The notes beneath the pieces were generated by a model. It was not told where the DNA came from. It saw only the letters and a program-made list of their open reading frames with translations, and ran no database searches. A program made the translations under genes and the position numbers. From positions 744,001 through 808,000 of the forward strand of contig JAESUZ010001058.1 in the NCBI GenBank assembly GCA_017311185.1: a stretch of 64,000 nucleotides of DNA, read 5' to 3'. The stretch comes from Proteles cristata cristata. Taxonomy: Eukaryota; Chordata; Mammalia; Carnivora; Hyaenidae. This document shows positions 10,641 to 22,588 of this stretch, piece by piece; positions within the stretch are counted from its first letter, which is position 1, and each line of letters begins with the position of its first letter.

Positions 10641-11918
10641 AATTATCCCTCAAGTTCCTGTGATGCGCCATGGAATATCAAGGCACAAAAAGCCTTTCTT
10701 TCTGGAATATTCCACAACGTTTGGCAGAGTTGGTCACTAAGGCTGTGCTGAAAGTCAGACTCTCTAGCCTGTGGAAGCCAGTGACCTGAATTTCCTTATT
10801 AGTCAACTGCCATCAGACCTCTGTTATAATCTCATAGCTTTGGGCAAATATTTCAGGAAGGGGAAGAATTAAGAAGTGAGTAAAAGTAACCAAACCTATG
10901 TTATCTCCTCAGTTCCCTGACATTATAGACAAACAACACTTTCTAATCTTATTTAACTTTCCCCAAATACTTCAAATGAAAATGTTCACTGACTGTCATC
11001 TTTACCTCGAGAGTTACCATTATGTCCAAATTTTAAAAAGCTTTTGAGTGACCAAGAATAAGCACAAGATACTTCTCTTTCAAAGAAAACATACCGATGG
11101 CTGAAATTTCTTCAGGAATATGAAATTTCAAGAACTTCAGCATCACTTGGATTGCTAATGATCTATAATTCTATGAAATTAGATTTGTAAACCTGAGCTG
11201 GAATGAAAACAGTTATTACTGAATAAGGAGTGGCCAGAAGCTGGCCCAGACAACTGTCTAGGCAGAGTGCAGAGCCATCTACCTCCGTGTCCAGAGAAGT
11301 GATGAAAGGGTCACCTGCCAATGATTCCTTCGTTGCTTTGTTAAAACACCTCCACTTCTTATAACTAGTGTCACTCCTGTTCTGTTTCTGCAAAGCGTAA
11401 TCCTAGATGTTTATGGGAAAGGGTTATATGACCAGAAAACAAAACAGCAAAACACAGACCCAGGGACCTCCAGTGTCCACAAACCTGTATAAATAAGCCT
11501 CTCTTCTTCAATTCCTGCAAACTATTCCCAATCTTCAAGGAGAATGAAAACGCACCTCCCTACCGATTCCATCTATGCAAAAGTAGGGGATGAAGATGAT
11601 CCACAGAATGTAAAATAAATAAAGCAGCAGAGTAGAGCAGCAACTGAAAAAAGAAAGGGGAAGGAAAAAAACCAGCAGACTTGTCAAAGAACCCAAGAGA
11701 AAAACAGATCTCCACGAGCACTGTTAGAATGGACTTGCTGGAGGTAAAAGGCTAGCTCTGAAATGACCATGGAAATACTGAAATGTTACAAATTAGAGTG
11801 AAGAAGATGGGAATTAGAATAGATATGTTGATTATCTCATCTATAATAACTCTGATTTAAATGACATCATTGAGAGCTGACTAATCAAGTAATAAACATA
11901 TACATATTCTTTTCTCTT
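10641..11918. other. unique DNA, nothing recognised
   Basis: Short open frames (for example 11,163-11,393, minus) have no recognisable protein. AT-rich with no known repeat. Confidence 0.5.
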
Positions 11919-12128
11919 TTAATTTTTTTTTTTAGAGAGATAGCATAAGTGCACAAGTCGGGGAGAGGGGCAGCAGGAGAGAGAGAGAGAGAGAGGGAGA
12001 GAGAATCTCAAGCAGGCTCCATGCTCAGTGTGGAGCCCAATATGGGGCTTGAACTCATGACCCTACGATCATGACTTGAACTAAAATCAAGAGTTAGATG
12101 CTCAACTGACTGAGCTACCCAGGCACCC
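11919..12128 (-). mobile_element. SINEC, reverse, older subtype
   Basis: T run, long GA tract and 'GACTGAGCTACCCAGGCACCC' end. Imperfect duplication 'ATACATATTCTT' / 'ATACATACTCTT' flanks it. Confidence 0.9.
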
Positions 12129-12173
12129 ATACATACTCTTAGATAGTATAAAGATAACATTAAGAATGGTAAC

Positions 12174-12548
12174 ATTGATTTATTTTTTAATTTCTTTTTC
12201 TTAAATTGTCAAGTTGGTTTACATATAACACCCAGTGCTCATCCCTACAAGTGCCCTCCTCCATGCTCCTCACCCCCCTTCCCCTCACCCCCACCCCCAT
12301 CAGTCTTCAGTTTGTTCTCAGCATGCAAGAGTCTCTCATGGCTTGCCTCCCTCCCTCTCCCCCACTATTTCCTCCCTTCTTCTCCCGCATCATCCTCCGT
12401 TAACTTCCTCCTAGTCCACCTATATGTGCAAACATATGGTATTTGTCCTCTGCCTGACTTATTTCGCTCAGCATAACCCCCTCAAGGTCCATCCATGTTG
12501 CTACACATGGCCAGATTTCATTCATTCTCATTGCCATGTAGTATTCCA
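12174..12548 (-). mobile_element. L1 3' end, reverse, 5'-truncated
   Basis: The reverse complement runs from 'GGAATACTACATGGCAATGAG' through 'GCTACACATGG' region to the carnivore L1 3' UTR 'GATGAGCACTGGGTGTTATATG' and an A-rich tail. A perfect 13-base duplication TAAGAATGGTAAC flanks it (12,161-12,173 and 12,549-12,561), so it is an independent insertion. Confidence 0.92.
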
Positions 12549-12797
12549 TAAGAATGGTAACCTTTATTTAAATTGGATGGTGGAGAGGAAGGGAATGGGG
12601 AAGAAAGAGGAAACATCATTTTTATTATCTCTCAAAGCAAAGGACTATAATGCACTGACTAAATGCATTAATAAGGTAATCACCAGATCAGAGCTGCAAA
12701 GAGACCTAAAACTCAGAGCTATGCAGAGAAAGCAAGCGAAAAGAAACAGACTACATAGAAAAAATCTTTAAAATCTATAAAGACAGAGAATAGGAGG

Positions 12798-13038
12798 AGT
12801 ATAGGAGGATTAGGAGGAACTTAACAGAGGACCATGGGGGAGAAGAAGGGGGAAAATGGTGGGAGAGAGGGAGAGAGGCAAACCATGAGAGACTCTTGAA
12901 TGATGAGAACAAACTGAGGGCTGATGGGTGGGGAGGAAGGGGGAGATGGGGAGGAGGGCACTTGTGGGGATGAGCACTGGGTGTTATATGGAAACCAACT
13001 TGACAATAAACTATTTGTAAAAAAAAAAAAAAAAAAAA
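12798..13038 (+). mobile_element. L1 3' end, forward, 5'-truncated
   Basis: 'AGGAGGAACTTAACAGAGGACC' to 'GATGAGCACTGGGTGTTATATG' to 'CTTGACAATAAAC' and an A run to 13,038. This is the same L1 3' UTR as the reverse copy at 12,174, with about 250 bases of unique DNA between them. Confidence 0.92.
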
Positions 13039-13388
13039 GTTGGGCCAGTGTGTACTGAACTAGAAAGAGGAGTAGAGGGGTGCAGATGGGATGCCAACAG
13101 CATCTGATCTCCAGTGTGTGCAAGTATCACCCAATCATCAGGGAAAGATAAACCAGAAGGGACAGGCTTTTCTGGGCACATAAGTTGGATTGAGCAGAAG
13201 TATAAAATTAAAGGTTGTTTTCTAAAGCTCACTTGTATTGTTTTTCTATTTTCTTTGTTCTTTCCCTGAGAGCCCTCTCAGCCAATGGATGTATAAATGC
13301 TCTAGTTCTTTGCACTAGGCTAGGCTGTACAGTTCTTCCCTAGTCATATCTTGATTATGACTACAGCCCTTTGTTAGAATAGGTTGCA
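13039..13388. other. unique DNA, nothing recognised
   Basis: No repeat or gene recognised between the L1 tail and the next SINE. Confidence 0.5.
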
Positions 13389-13598
13389 CAGGGCCACCTG
13401 GGTGGCTCAGTCAGTTAAGCATCTGATTTTGGTTCAGGTCATGGTCTCACGGTTTGTGAGATCAAGCCCTGCTTTGGGCTCTCTGCTGTTAGCACAGAGC
13501 CTGCTTCAGATCCTCTGTCCCCTTTTCTCTCTGCCCCCCCACTCATGTTCTCTTTCTCTTTCTCTCAAAAAAATACACAAACATTTTTAAAAAAATAG
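13389..13598 (+). mobile_element. SINEC, forward, older subtype
   Basis: 'CCACCTGGGTGGCTCAGTCAGTTAAGCATC' head, 'CTGTTAGCACAGAGCCTGCTTCAG' body, tail ending in A's. Flanks show 'ATAGGTTGCA' / 'ATAGTTTGCA'. Confidence 0.9.
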
Positions 13599-14406
13599 TT
13601 TGCATAACCTGTCCTCGTTCAGGTAACACTGATGTCCCATTCTTGGTTTGTTCCTCCTGTCTTTCTTTGTGATTCGTCCCTGTTGTTTCAAAAGAGATTT
13701 GCATTGACTTTGTGTAGTGGCTAGTGGGTGCTGGTAGCAACTGGAAAGGGACTGTAAACAATTAGGTAATATGGAAAATGTTACATGGGCGGGGGTGGGG
13801 GGTGCCATGGAAAATATGTAGCTTACAACATGGTGAGGACACCAGCCAATGGTCATGAACTCTTGACTGAATGTGGGCTCTCCACTCTATGCCAGAGTTA
13901 ACCCTTCAGTAGCTGGCTGATTCTAGGACTTCAAGGGAGAGAGGCTGGGATGACTGAGATAATCTGAGATTTATCTAAAGGTCGCGGCTAAAACTCAGCC
14001 CTGAATCCAATCTAGTAAAACTTTGTCAATATTAATCTTTTTGAATTAGATTTAGGATGGCATTTTGCCCACACCAGGGGACCAAGGAGTCTATAAAATC
14101 TCCTGTATGTCTGTAATTCACACTGGATGTGGTCTAGTGATGGTAGGAAGACCTCTAAAGAGGCGAGATGAACTGGACTAGTCTAGACAGATATTTTAAA
14201 ATCCTTGCTCCAATATAATTTCCAAACAATAATCAACTGTGTGAGTTCATATATTTATTTTTGTAAATAAGGTTACTAAGTTATAGTCAGAAGCTACTTT
14301 TTAAATTTTTTTTGAAAGTGCAATCCCTTGATATGGGCCACATATAGCAAATTCCTGAAGTAAAATACCAGGAGACGGATGAGCTTAGTATCAAACTCCG
14401 GGTTGA
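13599..14406. other. unique DNA with a G-rich patch
   Basis: A G-rich patch (GGGCGGGGGTGGGGGG, about 13,788-13,803) is the only notable item. Open frames on the minus strand (13,587-13,856) match nothing known. Confidence 0.5.
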
Positions 14407-14619
14407 TTTTTAAAAGTTATTTATTTATTTAGAGAGTGAGTGAATGAGTGAGTGAGTGTTCGAGCAGGGGAGGGAGAGAGAGAGAGAGAGAATCCCAAGG
14501 AGGCCTTACACTGCCAGTATAGAGCCCGATACAGGGCTCAAATTCACAAACTGCGAGATCATGACCTGAGCCAAAATCAAGAGTCGGATGCTGAACTGAT
14601 TGAGCCACCCAGGTGCCCC
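14407..14619 (-). mobile_element. SINEC, reverse
   Basis: T-rich start, 'GAGTGAGTGAATGAGTGAGTGAG' short repeat in the purine tract, and 'TGAGCCACCCAGGTGCCCC' end. The tetranucleotide GAGT expansion is private to this copy in the window. Confidence 0.9.
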
Positions 14620-15039
14620 TGATTTGATTTTTTTTTTAATCAAAGAAAAGTGAGTAATTCAAAATGCTGAGAACGAAAATGGGTCAGGAGCTTTCTTCTT
14701 AGAAATAAAGAACTTGGTATTTCTCTGCTTTCCATGTGTGTAATTGATTCTGAAGGAGTTTGAGAATCTGTAAAGCTGTCAAGCAGAATTCATGGTACAG
14801 TGTGGCTACCATGCACGTAATTTTCAGTCATATGTACTTTATCTGAAGGCACATACTTTTTTGATGTGCCTTTTCCCCGAAGAAGTTTGTCTGATTTCTC
14901 TCTCCAGTTTTTTTTATTAACATTGTTGCAAAGAAAAAAAAAACTATATTAAAACTTAAAAGTAAGGGGAAAAAAAGATTGTGTCACTTCTGTTTCCATT
15001 GTTAGGCAGTGCCCTGTTCCTAGCTTCCTAGATCAAAGT
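14620..15039. other. unique DNA, nothing recognised
   Basis: AT-rich, no feature seen apart from short A and T runs. Confidence 0.5.
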
Positions 15040-15265
15040 CTGGCAAGTTTGTTTTGTCTTGTTTTATTTTCTGTAAAGGGCTAGATGGTAAATATTTTAG
15101 ATTGTAGGACCATCTAGTCTCTGTTGCAACTATTCAACTCTGTAGCAAAAAAACCCATCTACAATACATAAGTAAGTGGCTGCCACAGTGTTCCTAAAAA
15201 TTTTATTTACAAAAACAGGTTATGGTTAGCTAGGCCTGCTGTATTTTATTGACTTCTACCCTAGA
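15040..15265 (-). mobile_element. hAT-type nonautonomous DNA transposon remnant
   Basis: 'CTGGCAAGTTTGTTTTG', 'CTGTAAAGGGCTAGATGGTAAATATTTTAG', 'GTCTCTGTTGCAACTATTCAACTC' and 'ATTTACAAAAACAGG' follow the order of a well-known mammalian hAT relic whose family name I am not sure of. Ends are degraded, so no terminal repeat pair is clear. Orientation is arbitrary. Confidence 0.75.
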
Positions 15266-15964
15266 GTCACATGGTACACAAATTTTTTCAATTTACAGTT
15301 ACTCTTGATTAGGGCTCAGACAATTTTCAACCCTGTAAAGCTGGGTGTTCCTTTATTGGAAACTGAAAATATGTAAATTATTTTTCCCAATATCATGAAA
15401 GTAATTTCTGTCTGGGAGCAATGGCAATTATTTTTGTCTGATAGTAACACAAATGATTTTTCTTGTGTGGAAAAATTAACCCCAAAGACCATGGTCTTAT
15501 TACTGATAGTACCATAGCAAGTTTTGCATCTAACCTTGGGACTTATTGCTGTATTCTTCCTTTCTTTCACTGACAATATAATCATCAGTTCCTTGTATCC
15601 TTTCTTGAATCAACTTCATCAACCTGTTGCTTCCCTCACTGATGAGTTTAATTAAACTTTGGTTTCTGCTCATTTTGATTTTATATGAGAATTGCATGAT
15701 GTTAAACATTTTGAAAATGATACTTTGGATGCCATTTTGTTAAGATATTTAACTGAATTAGACCCCATGTTCTTGGTCTTTAATTCTATAAATAGCAATG
15801 GAAAGGAAGAAGTATCCCTTTTGACTTCAAAACCAAACAATCAAACCAAGAGCTGAAGACAAATAAAAACTATCTGAATGTGACCAAGAAACCATGGTTG
15901 CCTTGGACAGAGCAACCATTCAACCTAAATGCCAGGATGTGGCTTCAAGTTTGGCAACAGAAAG

Positions 15965-16793
15965 TGTAGGAGACCAGAATGTACCACCCCAAAATATGAC
16001 TGTAGGAGACCAGAGTATGCCACCCCCCAAAATGCCTTTTTTGGTATAAGTACTATTTAGAGATGGTTATTGTTGCTGATTATTATTATTGTTGTTGTTT
16101 TATTTAGAGCTGATTATGAGCTGTTTTAAGAAACAGCAGAAGCAGGGCACATGGGTGGCTCAGTCAGTTAAGCACTGACTTCGGCTCAGGTCATGATCTC
16201 ATGAGTTTGAGCCCCACATTGGACTATCTGCTGACAGTTCAGAGCCTGGAGCCTGTTTCAGATTTTGTGTCTCCCTCTCTCTCTGCCCCTCCCCCACTCA
16301 CACTCTGTCTCTGTCTCTCTCTCAAAAATAAACATTAAAAAATTAAAAACGAAAAAGAAACAGCAGGAGGACAAGTTCTGAAAACAGTAGAAGTTACTCT
16401 TTTGTAAGAGAAATTTACATTTATAAGGGAAATCTTCATTTATAAAAGTGTCTCCCTCTTTGTAGTGACTCTAAATCCCAAGAGACTCTTATAAATGGAA
16501 AAGGCATAGACTAAAATTTGCATAACGAACCTAACCCTTCTTTACTGTACTTTTTCCGTTTACCTTCCCATAAGTTACCTCCTTTACATCCTTCTTCCTT
16601 TGTTTTAGCTAAAGACAGTATTTAGGTTCAAGTTCTAGCTATCTCTTTGAGTTATTCATCCTTGAGATCCTCCCATGTATATAGGATATACACATTAATA
16701 AACTTCTGTTTGTCTTATTATACTCTGTTGTTACAGAGTCCCCAGTGAAGAACCTAGAAGAGTAGAAGGAAATTATTTCTTTCCTCCCCTACA
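15965..16793 (+). mobile_element. solo LTR, class-I-like ERV, with SINE inside
   Basis: Starts TGTAGGAGACC and ends TCCTCCCCTACA, so the ends are inverted (TGTAGG / CCTACA). A 4-base duplication AAAG sits on both sides (15,961-15,964 and 16,794-16,797), the size typical of class I retroviruses. AATAAA is at 16,697-16,702. The first 37 bases are repeated in tandem (from 15,965 and 16,002). Without the SINE the LTR is about 0.6 kb. There is no internal viral sequence, so it is a recombined solo LTR. Confidence 0.85.
16145..16354 (+). mobile_element. SINEC, forward, inside the solo LTR
   Basis: 'GGCACATGGGTGGCTCAGTCAGTTAAGC' head to 'TCTCAAAAATAAACATT' tail; the LTR-derived duplication 'AAGAAACAGCAG' flanks both ends. 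Confidence 0.92.
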
Positions 16794-16797
16794 AAAG

Positions 16798-18924
16798 CAT
16801 ATGGCATATGCTTCCAAATCTGATAGGATAATGTGTACAGGGTAAACCTCTTGCATCATTTTCCATTTTCTGGCAACACTTATCTCAAGATGGCAGATAT
16901 TTTACTAACTGGAAGCTGTCAACACATTTCTCTGATATTACTTTTACTTTCATACATAAAAATGGAACAAAATTAAAGTACCTTTTCAGTGTAAGCTGAA
17001 ACCATTCACCAAACACATTCTCCCCCACCCACCAAAAACAACTCTCTGGGGAATTTGAGAATGTTAACTCCTATTCTCCCTTTGGCTCACAGCAATGACT
17101 GAACCTGCTTTCAAGAGGCTGAACCTTTGAAGGGCAGCTGAGTTCATGCCAATCAGCAGGCAGTGACAAAATGAAATGGATTTTCTTTCACATTAGACTG
17201 GATGGTGTAGTGGCAAGCTGAAAAATATTCTGTTTCATTTTGGATTCATAGTTTTTTTTTTCCTACTCTGTGATACTTGAAAGTCAAACTGAATGTCAGA
17301 GATAAAAATGTCATGCAGATCATGGCTTGAGTCCCCTGGGTTCACTGGAGATGCACGCAGCTGAGACTTTTGACTGAGGTATAAAGAGGTCAGTTCAACT
17401 ACACTGCTCCCCAGCCATCCCCTGCTATTCCTCACTCCAAAAGATTAATTCAATATTGTGTCCAGTTGAAAATCAGGTAAGACTAATATTCAGCTGCACT
17501 TCTAGAAGCTGAAAGACAGTCAATTTATGAAAGTACTAAAGGAAAACTTTTTTAGAAAATATAAACTCACATCTCTCATACATATAGAAAATGGGCACAT
17601 GTCAAAGATTTTATGTAACTGACTAATTAAGGAGAGAACCAGTAAAATGTTACAACCAATCTGAAGGAAAATCCAAAGACAAAACACATGTGAAGGCTAT
17701 TAGGAATGTTGCAATGAATTTGTTTAATTTGTGCCATAATGGCTTCTTCCACAGAGAGAGTGGGAAATTAATGGAATGTCCTCCAAATTCATTTGCATAT
17801 TTTGGGATAAGAATCATTTGTATTTCTTTCAGTTATCTATAACTTACAGAATTATAAATAACATCAATATAATGAAAGTTGTAAACACACCATAGAACCA
17901 GTAAGTGGGAGAGGGACGTTAGACAATGCTTAATTTTCCTTTGAAAATGTCCAGTAATATTTTTGATGTATTTCAATACTTCACAATTTTCCCCCACAAA
18001 AGAAAACCCGATTAACATTATGTTCTTATCTCTGAGGTTATATAAAACAGAAAAGGCAATAGTGTTCTCCTCCTGCATCTGTTTGCCAAAAACAATCAAA
18101 ATAGGACAACAGATGGGCTGAGGAGCAGATACTTGAAAGCAGAGAAATCAAATGGAAAGAAAAGTAAACTTTAAAATACCCTTTGCTTAATCATTGTCTT
18201 TACAGCACATTACTTTGCATTTCACATCGTGGAAATTTTTAAGAAAAACAGACTAAATGGATGAGCTATCTTTTAAGCTACTTTGTTTTCATCTCACAAC
18301 GTCTTCAACATTTTGGAATGTCAGGAAAAGCACCATGGATTTAGGGTCCTTGAATCAAGGACCTTGGAGAATAATGTGAAAGCCTTATGACAATTCTTTG
18401 AAGAATGGAGACATGGTACTTCATTCTACTTAGCATACCTTTTTAGGAACCCTGTTTACACACCTCTTTCTCCCACCCATAGCTCCTGAATCTCTTTTTC
18501 CCAAAGTCTCCCATTGTGCTGGGTCTTCTCCCTACACCCCCTCTTTTCTGGCTTTGTATTTATGAAAAGTAACTTCATTATCTTAACTTCTTCAGGTCTT
18601 TTCTCCTTCCACATCTCAGCATAAAGTGTTAATAAAGGAACCAAGCAAATACTATGTCCTTTATCATTTGCAGAGAGTGGAGAAAGCTATCACAAAAACT
18701 TGTAATTCGATACTCTCCTCCCTGCCATAGTTTATTTTAAACTTAAGTGAAAATATCTTTGCTATATATCTTGGAATAGGAATAGCTGCCACATCGTAAT
18801 TTTAAGCGTAGGCACACCACAAATAATAATAATTTTATTAGAGTTTTGTATAAAAGGATTTTTAAGCTTTTCCTATATGTCTTTCAGTTTCCTTCCAACA
18901 CCCCAAATTCAGACAGGCAAAAAG
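16798..18924. other. unique DNA, nothing recognised
   Basis: Over 2 kb of AT-rich sequence without a repeat I can name. Open frames at 17,235-17,435, 17,833-18,099 and 18,456-18,644 (minus) have no known match. Confidence 0.5.
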
Positions 18925-19320
18925 ACTATATGTTTTGTGGTGCTGCCATAAGAAAGTATCCTAGATTGGATGGCTTAAACAACAGAAATGTATTTTCTCA
19001 CTTCTGGAGGCTGAAAGTCCAAGATCAAGGTGTTGGAAGGGTTAGTGTCTTCCAAATATCTCCCTTTGGCTTGTAGATGGCCATCCTCTCCTTGTGTCTC
19101 ACATGGCCTTCCTTTTTGTGTATGTTTATGACCTAATCTTTTTTTTTTTTTTTAATAAGGGCACCGGTTATATTGGATTTGGTCCCACTCTAATCAACCT
19201 CATTTTAGCTTAATTACCTCTTTAAAGACCCTATCTCTAAATGCAGTCATATTCTGAGGTACTGGGAGTTAAGATTTTAACATATAAATTTGGGGAGGGA
19301 TAGAATTCATCTCATGACAA
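18925..19320 (-). mobile_element. MLT1-type MaLR LTR, reverse
   Basis: 'GCTGCCATAAGAAAGTATCC', 'GGATGGCTTAAACAACAGAAATG', 'CACTTCTGGAGGCTGAAAGTCCAAGATCAAGGTGT', 'GACCCTATCTCTAAATGCAGTCATATTCTGAGGTACTGG' are the reverse complement of MLT1A-like sequence. A T run (19,139-19,154) interrupts it. Confidence 0.9.
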
Positions 19321-19684
19321 AGGCCATTCTTTTCATTTTAGGAGCAGAAAAATGTCAGGTGTGCAGGGATTAAGTGATCTCCGAACCATCCAACAATCCA
19401 TCAAGGAACAAAGCCATCACCTCTAAATGATAACCTGTACTTTGTATTTCTTTAAGTCATTCTTAGAAGAAAGAGTTGTTAGAATGCAGATCTTGGGCAT
19501 TTCAGTTAGCATTATGGAACAAGCTTGAAAAACGCAATGCTTTTATTTTTGTGTTTAATTTAAAGATATAAATGATGGACATATGCCAACCTTATAAATA
19601 TTCATCAGGGTATCTAGGTTAGCTATTTCCATCGTTGATTTAAATATTCACACAAAAGCATCATAAGTATTTTTATGTGTTTTT

Positions 19685-19765
19685 TCACATTATTGAGATT
19701 TACATACTGTGAAGTTCACCAGTCTAAAGTGTACACTTAAATCTATGTGTGCAATTATATGGCAA
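19685..19765 (-). repeat. L1 3' UTR fragment, reverse
   Basis: 'TTATTGAGATTTACATACTGTGAAGTTCACC' and 'AAAGTGTACACTTAAATC' resemble the reversed 3' UTR of older L1 (as at 40,198). Short and diverged. The rest of 19,321-20,368 holds nothing recognised. Confidence 0.6.
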
Positions 19766-20368
19766 ACTACTCTGCACTCTTTATAAATCTCTTTGATTAC
19801 TACAAAGTGGACATCAGTGGGATTTAAAGACATAAGGCTTAGAAATATAGATACCTTGGTGTTCTCATCAATCCAGCGACTACAGGATGCCCTGACCAAG
19901 ACCCTCCACCCCTAGAATCTACTGGCAGCTCAGCCTTGCACCTGTGTCGTATGTGAGAGCCTGTGCTTAAGAAATCAAGCCTCATTGGAGACGTTCAAGC
20001 TAAGTTTGGACAACTGACTTTCCATAACAAAAAGGAAACCCATGCATCAGAAAAGGTGACTAATAAAGATAATGAAAGAATGCAGCTGCATAAATATCAG
20101 AATCTGATCTGATAAAATAGTTTGAAGAGTTTCTTGGAACCGACAATAAGCCTTCAGAAATCTGCTTTTCAGACTGCATTAAAGACCTCACAACAAGAGA
20201 AGTAAAACCCGAAGAGACTGCCAGTTCAGAACATTGCTTACAGAAATATTTTTATGTAACACAAAGAATATCCAGGGGATTTCAGGAAAATCATATTCAG
20301 CAGAATGAAGCCATAGCAGCCAGGACACCTTGGCCACCAGAGAGAAGTCCTGATGGATGGACTGTATC

Positions 20369-20580
20369 TTTTTTTTTTTCTCCTAGGAGAGAGAGAGAGA
20401 GAGAGAGAGAGCGTGAGCAGGGGAGGGTCAGAGAGAGGGGGAGTCACAGACTGAAACAGGCTCCAGGCTCTGAGCCGGCAGTTAGCACAGAGCCCGACAC
20501 GGGGCTTGAACCCACGGACCGGGAGATCATGACCTAAGTGAAAGTCGGACGCTTAACCGACTAAGCCACCCAGGCACCCC
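20369..20580 (-). mobile_element. SINEC, reverse, younger subtype
   Basis: 'CTCCTAGGAGAGAGAG', 'GAGCCGGCAGTTAGCACAG' and 'CTTAACCGACTAAGCCACCC' mark the younger subtype. The flanking sequence 'ATGGATGGA' occurs on both sides. Confidence 0.93.
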
Positions 20581-21655
20581 CAATGGATGGAGATGAAAGA
20601 TTGCCAGCAGCTGCTGTGATGGAAATGAGGACTACTCTGACAGAGTCCCCTGAAAGCAGTAGCCACCATGTTAATCTGTCATGACTGTTTGGCAAATGGA
20701 AATAACCATAGAAACAAAATTGCTATTTACTGAGAATATTCAAAATAGAAGGTCTTACTGTTCAGTGAAAATAGAATGCAACATTTGTTGAGGCCTTAAG
20801 ATTGAGCATGTTGGTAGCGTCGTTAGAAAAATAACCATTGTTCCTTCAATTGTGACTTGATTTTAAAGCAAAATATGTGTTCAATCATGTATGAGATTGA
20901 AAACAATTTTTATTACTAAAAGTAAAATAAGTAGAAATGTCACTGAGTAGTTGTTTATACTCACTCAGGTGCCGCCCAGGCGCCCCATGTTGAAATGCTT
21001 TTCAATCACAATCATCTTCCAAGTATTCCTGTTCATTCATGTCTGCCTCAAATTACTGGTAAATACATAAAATAGTTACTTGCTAATCATTTCAATACAT
21101 GATCCTTTTCCTGTCTCCCTTCTTGTGTCAGGATGCACAATACACATTCCTATCGTAGCCATATTTTTGTATATTTTCAGGAAACATCCCATCTAAGACC
21201 ACCTTGGGGATGTTTAAGAATTGATTATTATGCTCTAGTATAGACTGTTTTGTGTTTTACTCAAAAACTGAGAGTCCAACAATATACAATGTATTCTCAG
21301 CCATGACACGTGATCAGTGCAATGAAATGAGAGCCAAAGTTAAAAAAAAAAAAAAGAAAAAGAAGTGTAAATAACGTTATCAAACTGACCCAGCAAATAA
21401 AAAGTAACTCAAACCCAGGTTTATGTGGGTCCAAAACCCAGGCCCTATACATTGTACCACCTAGCCTTTCCCCATTTTTCCATAGGTAATACATTCTCAT
21501 TGCATGAAAATCAAAGAGTACAGAGTAAATAAAAGAAAATAAGAATCACTTATAGTCCCATTACTCAGAATTCACCACCTATCATTAATTTGGCATTTCC
21601 TCTTATAGTTGTTTTCCCATTTATATGGATCAAAAGTGCGTGTGATTGCCTACAC
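20581..21655. other. unique DNA, nothing recognised
   Basis: AT-rich; an oligo-A tract with 'AAAAAGAAAAAGAAG' lies at 21,342-21,365. No gene seen. Confidence 0.5.
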
Positions 21656-21669
21656 ATAAACTCAGTTTT

Positions 21670-21887
21670 TTAAAAAAAATTTTTATAGTTTATTTATTTT
21701 TGAGACAGAGAAAGACAGAGCATGAGTGGGGGAGGGGCAGAGAGAGAGGAAGACACAGAATCTGAAACAGGCTCCAGGCTCTGAGCTGTCAGCACAGATC
21801 CTGATGCGGGGCTCGAACCCATGAACCATGAGATCTGACCTGAGCCGAAGTCGGATGCTTAACCAGCTGAGCCACCCAGGCGCCCCA
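21670..21887 (-). mobile_element. SINEC, reverse
   Basis: Complete older-type copy ('GAGCTGTCAGCACAG', 'GAGCCGAAGTCGGATGC') with a perfect 14-base duplication ATAAACTCAGTTTT at 21,656-21,669 and 21,888-21,901. Confidence 0.95.
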
Positions 21888-21901
21888 ATAAACTCAGTTT
21901 T

Positions 21902-22588
21902 CTAAGGAATGTCACACTTATACATTTTCTTCAAATCAAATTAAATATGTCTCTGACCTTTCTATCCTACCAGGTTGTCAGAAGATCCTTGTAAGTACTG
22001 AGGCTTTTGAGCTTTCTTGGGGTCAAAGAGAAAAATAGGAGGCTTATACACTGCCAGGAAAGCTGGGGGGTGCCTTTGATCTTCAACCCAATATGGCAGA
22101 CTTTATCACTACCTAATGTCCAGCAGTTCAAGAGGGCAGGGACTTCCTTCGGGGTCCAGAGGAGCACTGAGACTTCCCCTGGATGGGAGGCTCAGTGGCA
22201 GATTGAGGTTCCCTCTCAGGCCTCACCACTATCTATGGGTACTGGGTCCATGAAGCATGGGACCAGGGGCCTCTAGCTCCTAGGCACCTCCTCCCCTTTT
22301 AGGAATACTTCCCTTCTCTCTGCCTGTCAGTTTCTCTTGCAATTCCTTCTCCCACTGTATAATCTCTTTAGCTCAGTTAAAAAGACTAAGAGCTGTGGAG
22401 GGAAATGTTTAATGTTAACAACTCTCTTTCCAAAAAAAAGAATACAAGATTCGACAATCGAGAAATTACTTATTTATGCATGTATTGTGATTATCATTTA
22501 CAAAATCAAAATCACATTCTACCTGTTGTTTTTATCAACAATCTTTGTAGATTTTTAGCTCTAAGAGAAGATTTTTAGCTCTAAGAGT
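21902..22588. other. unclassified DNA with a short tandem duplication
   Basis: An open frame at 22,007-22,276 (plus) matches nothing I know. Near 22,550-22,587 'GATTTTTAGCTCTAAGAG' is present twice in tandem. Confidence 0.5.

Noticed and set aside
12424..12771. 115-codon open frame
   Set aside because: It runs from a reversed L1 3' UTR across the target duplication into unique DNA, so it is a chance frame.
20966..20987. 'GGTGCCGCCCAGGCGCCCC' as a SINE copy
   Set aside because: Only about 20 bases resemble the SINE end; too short to call.
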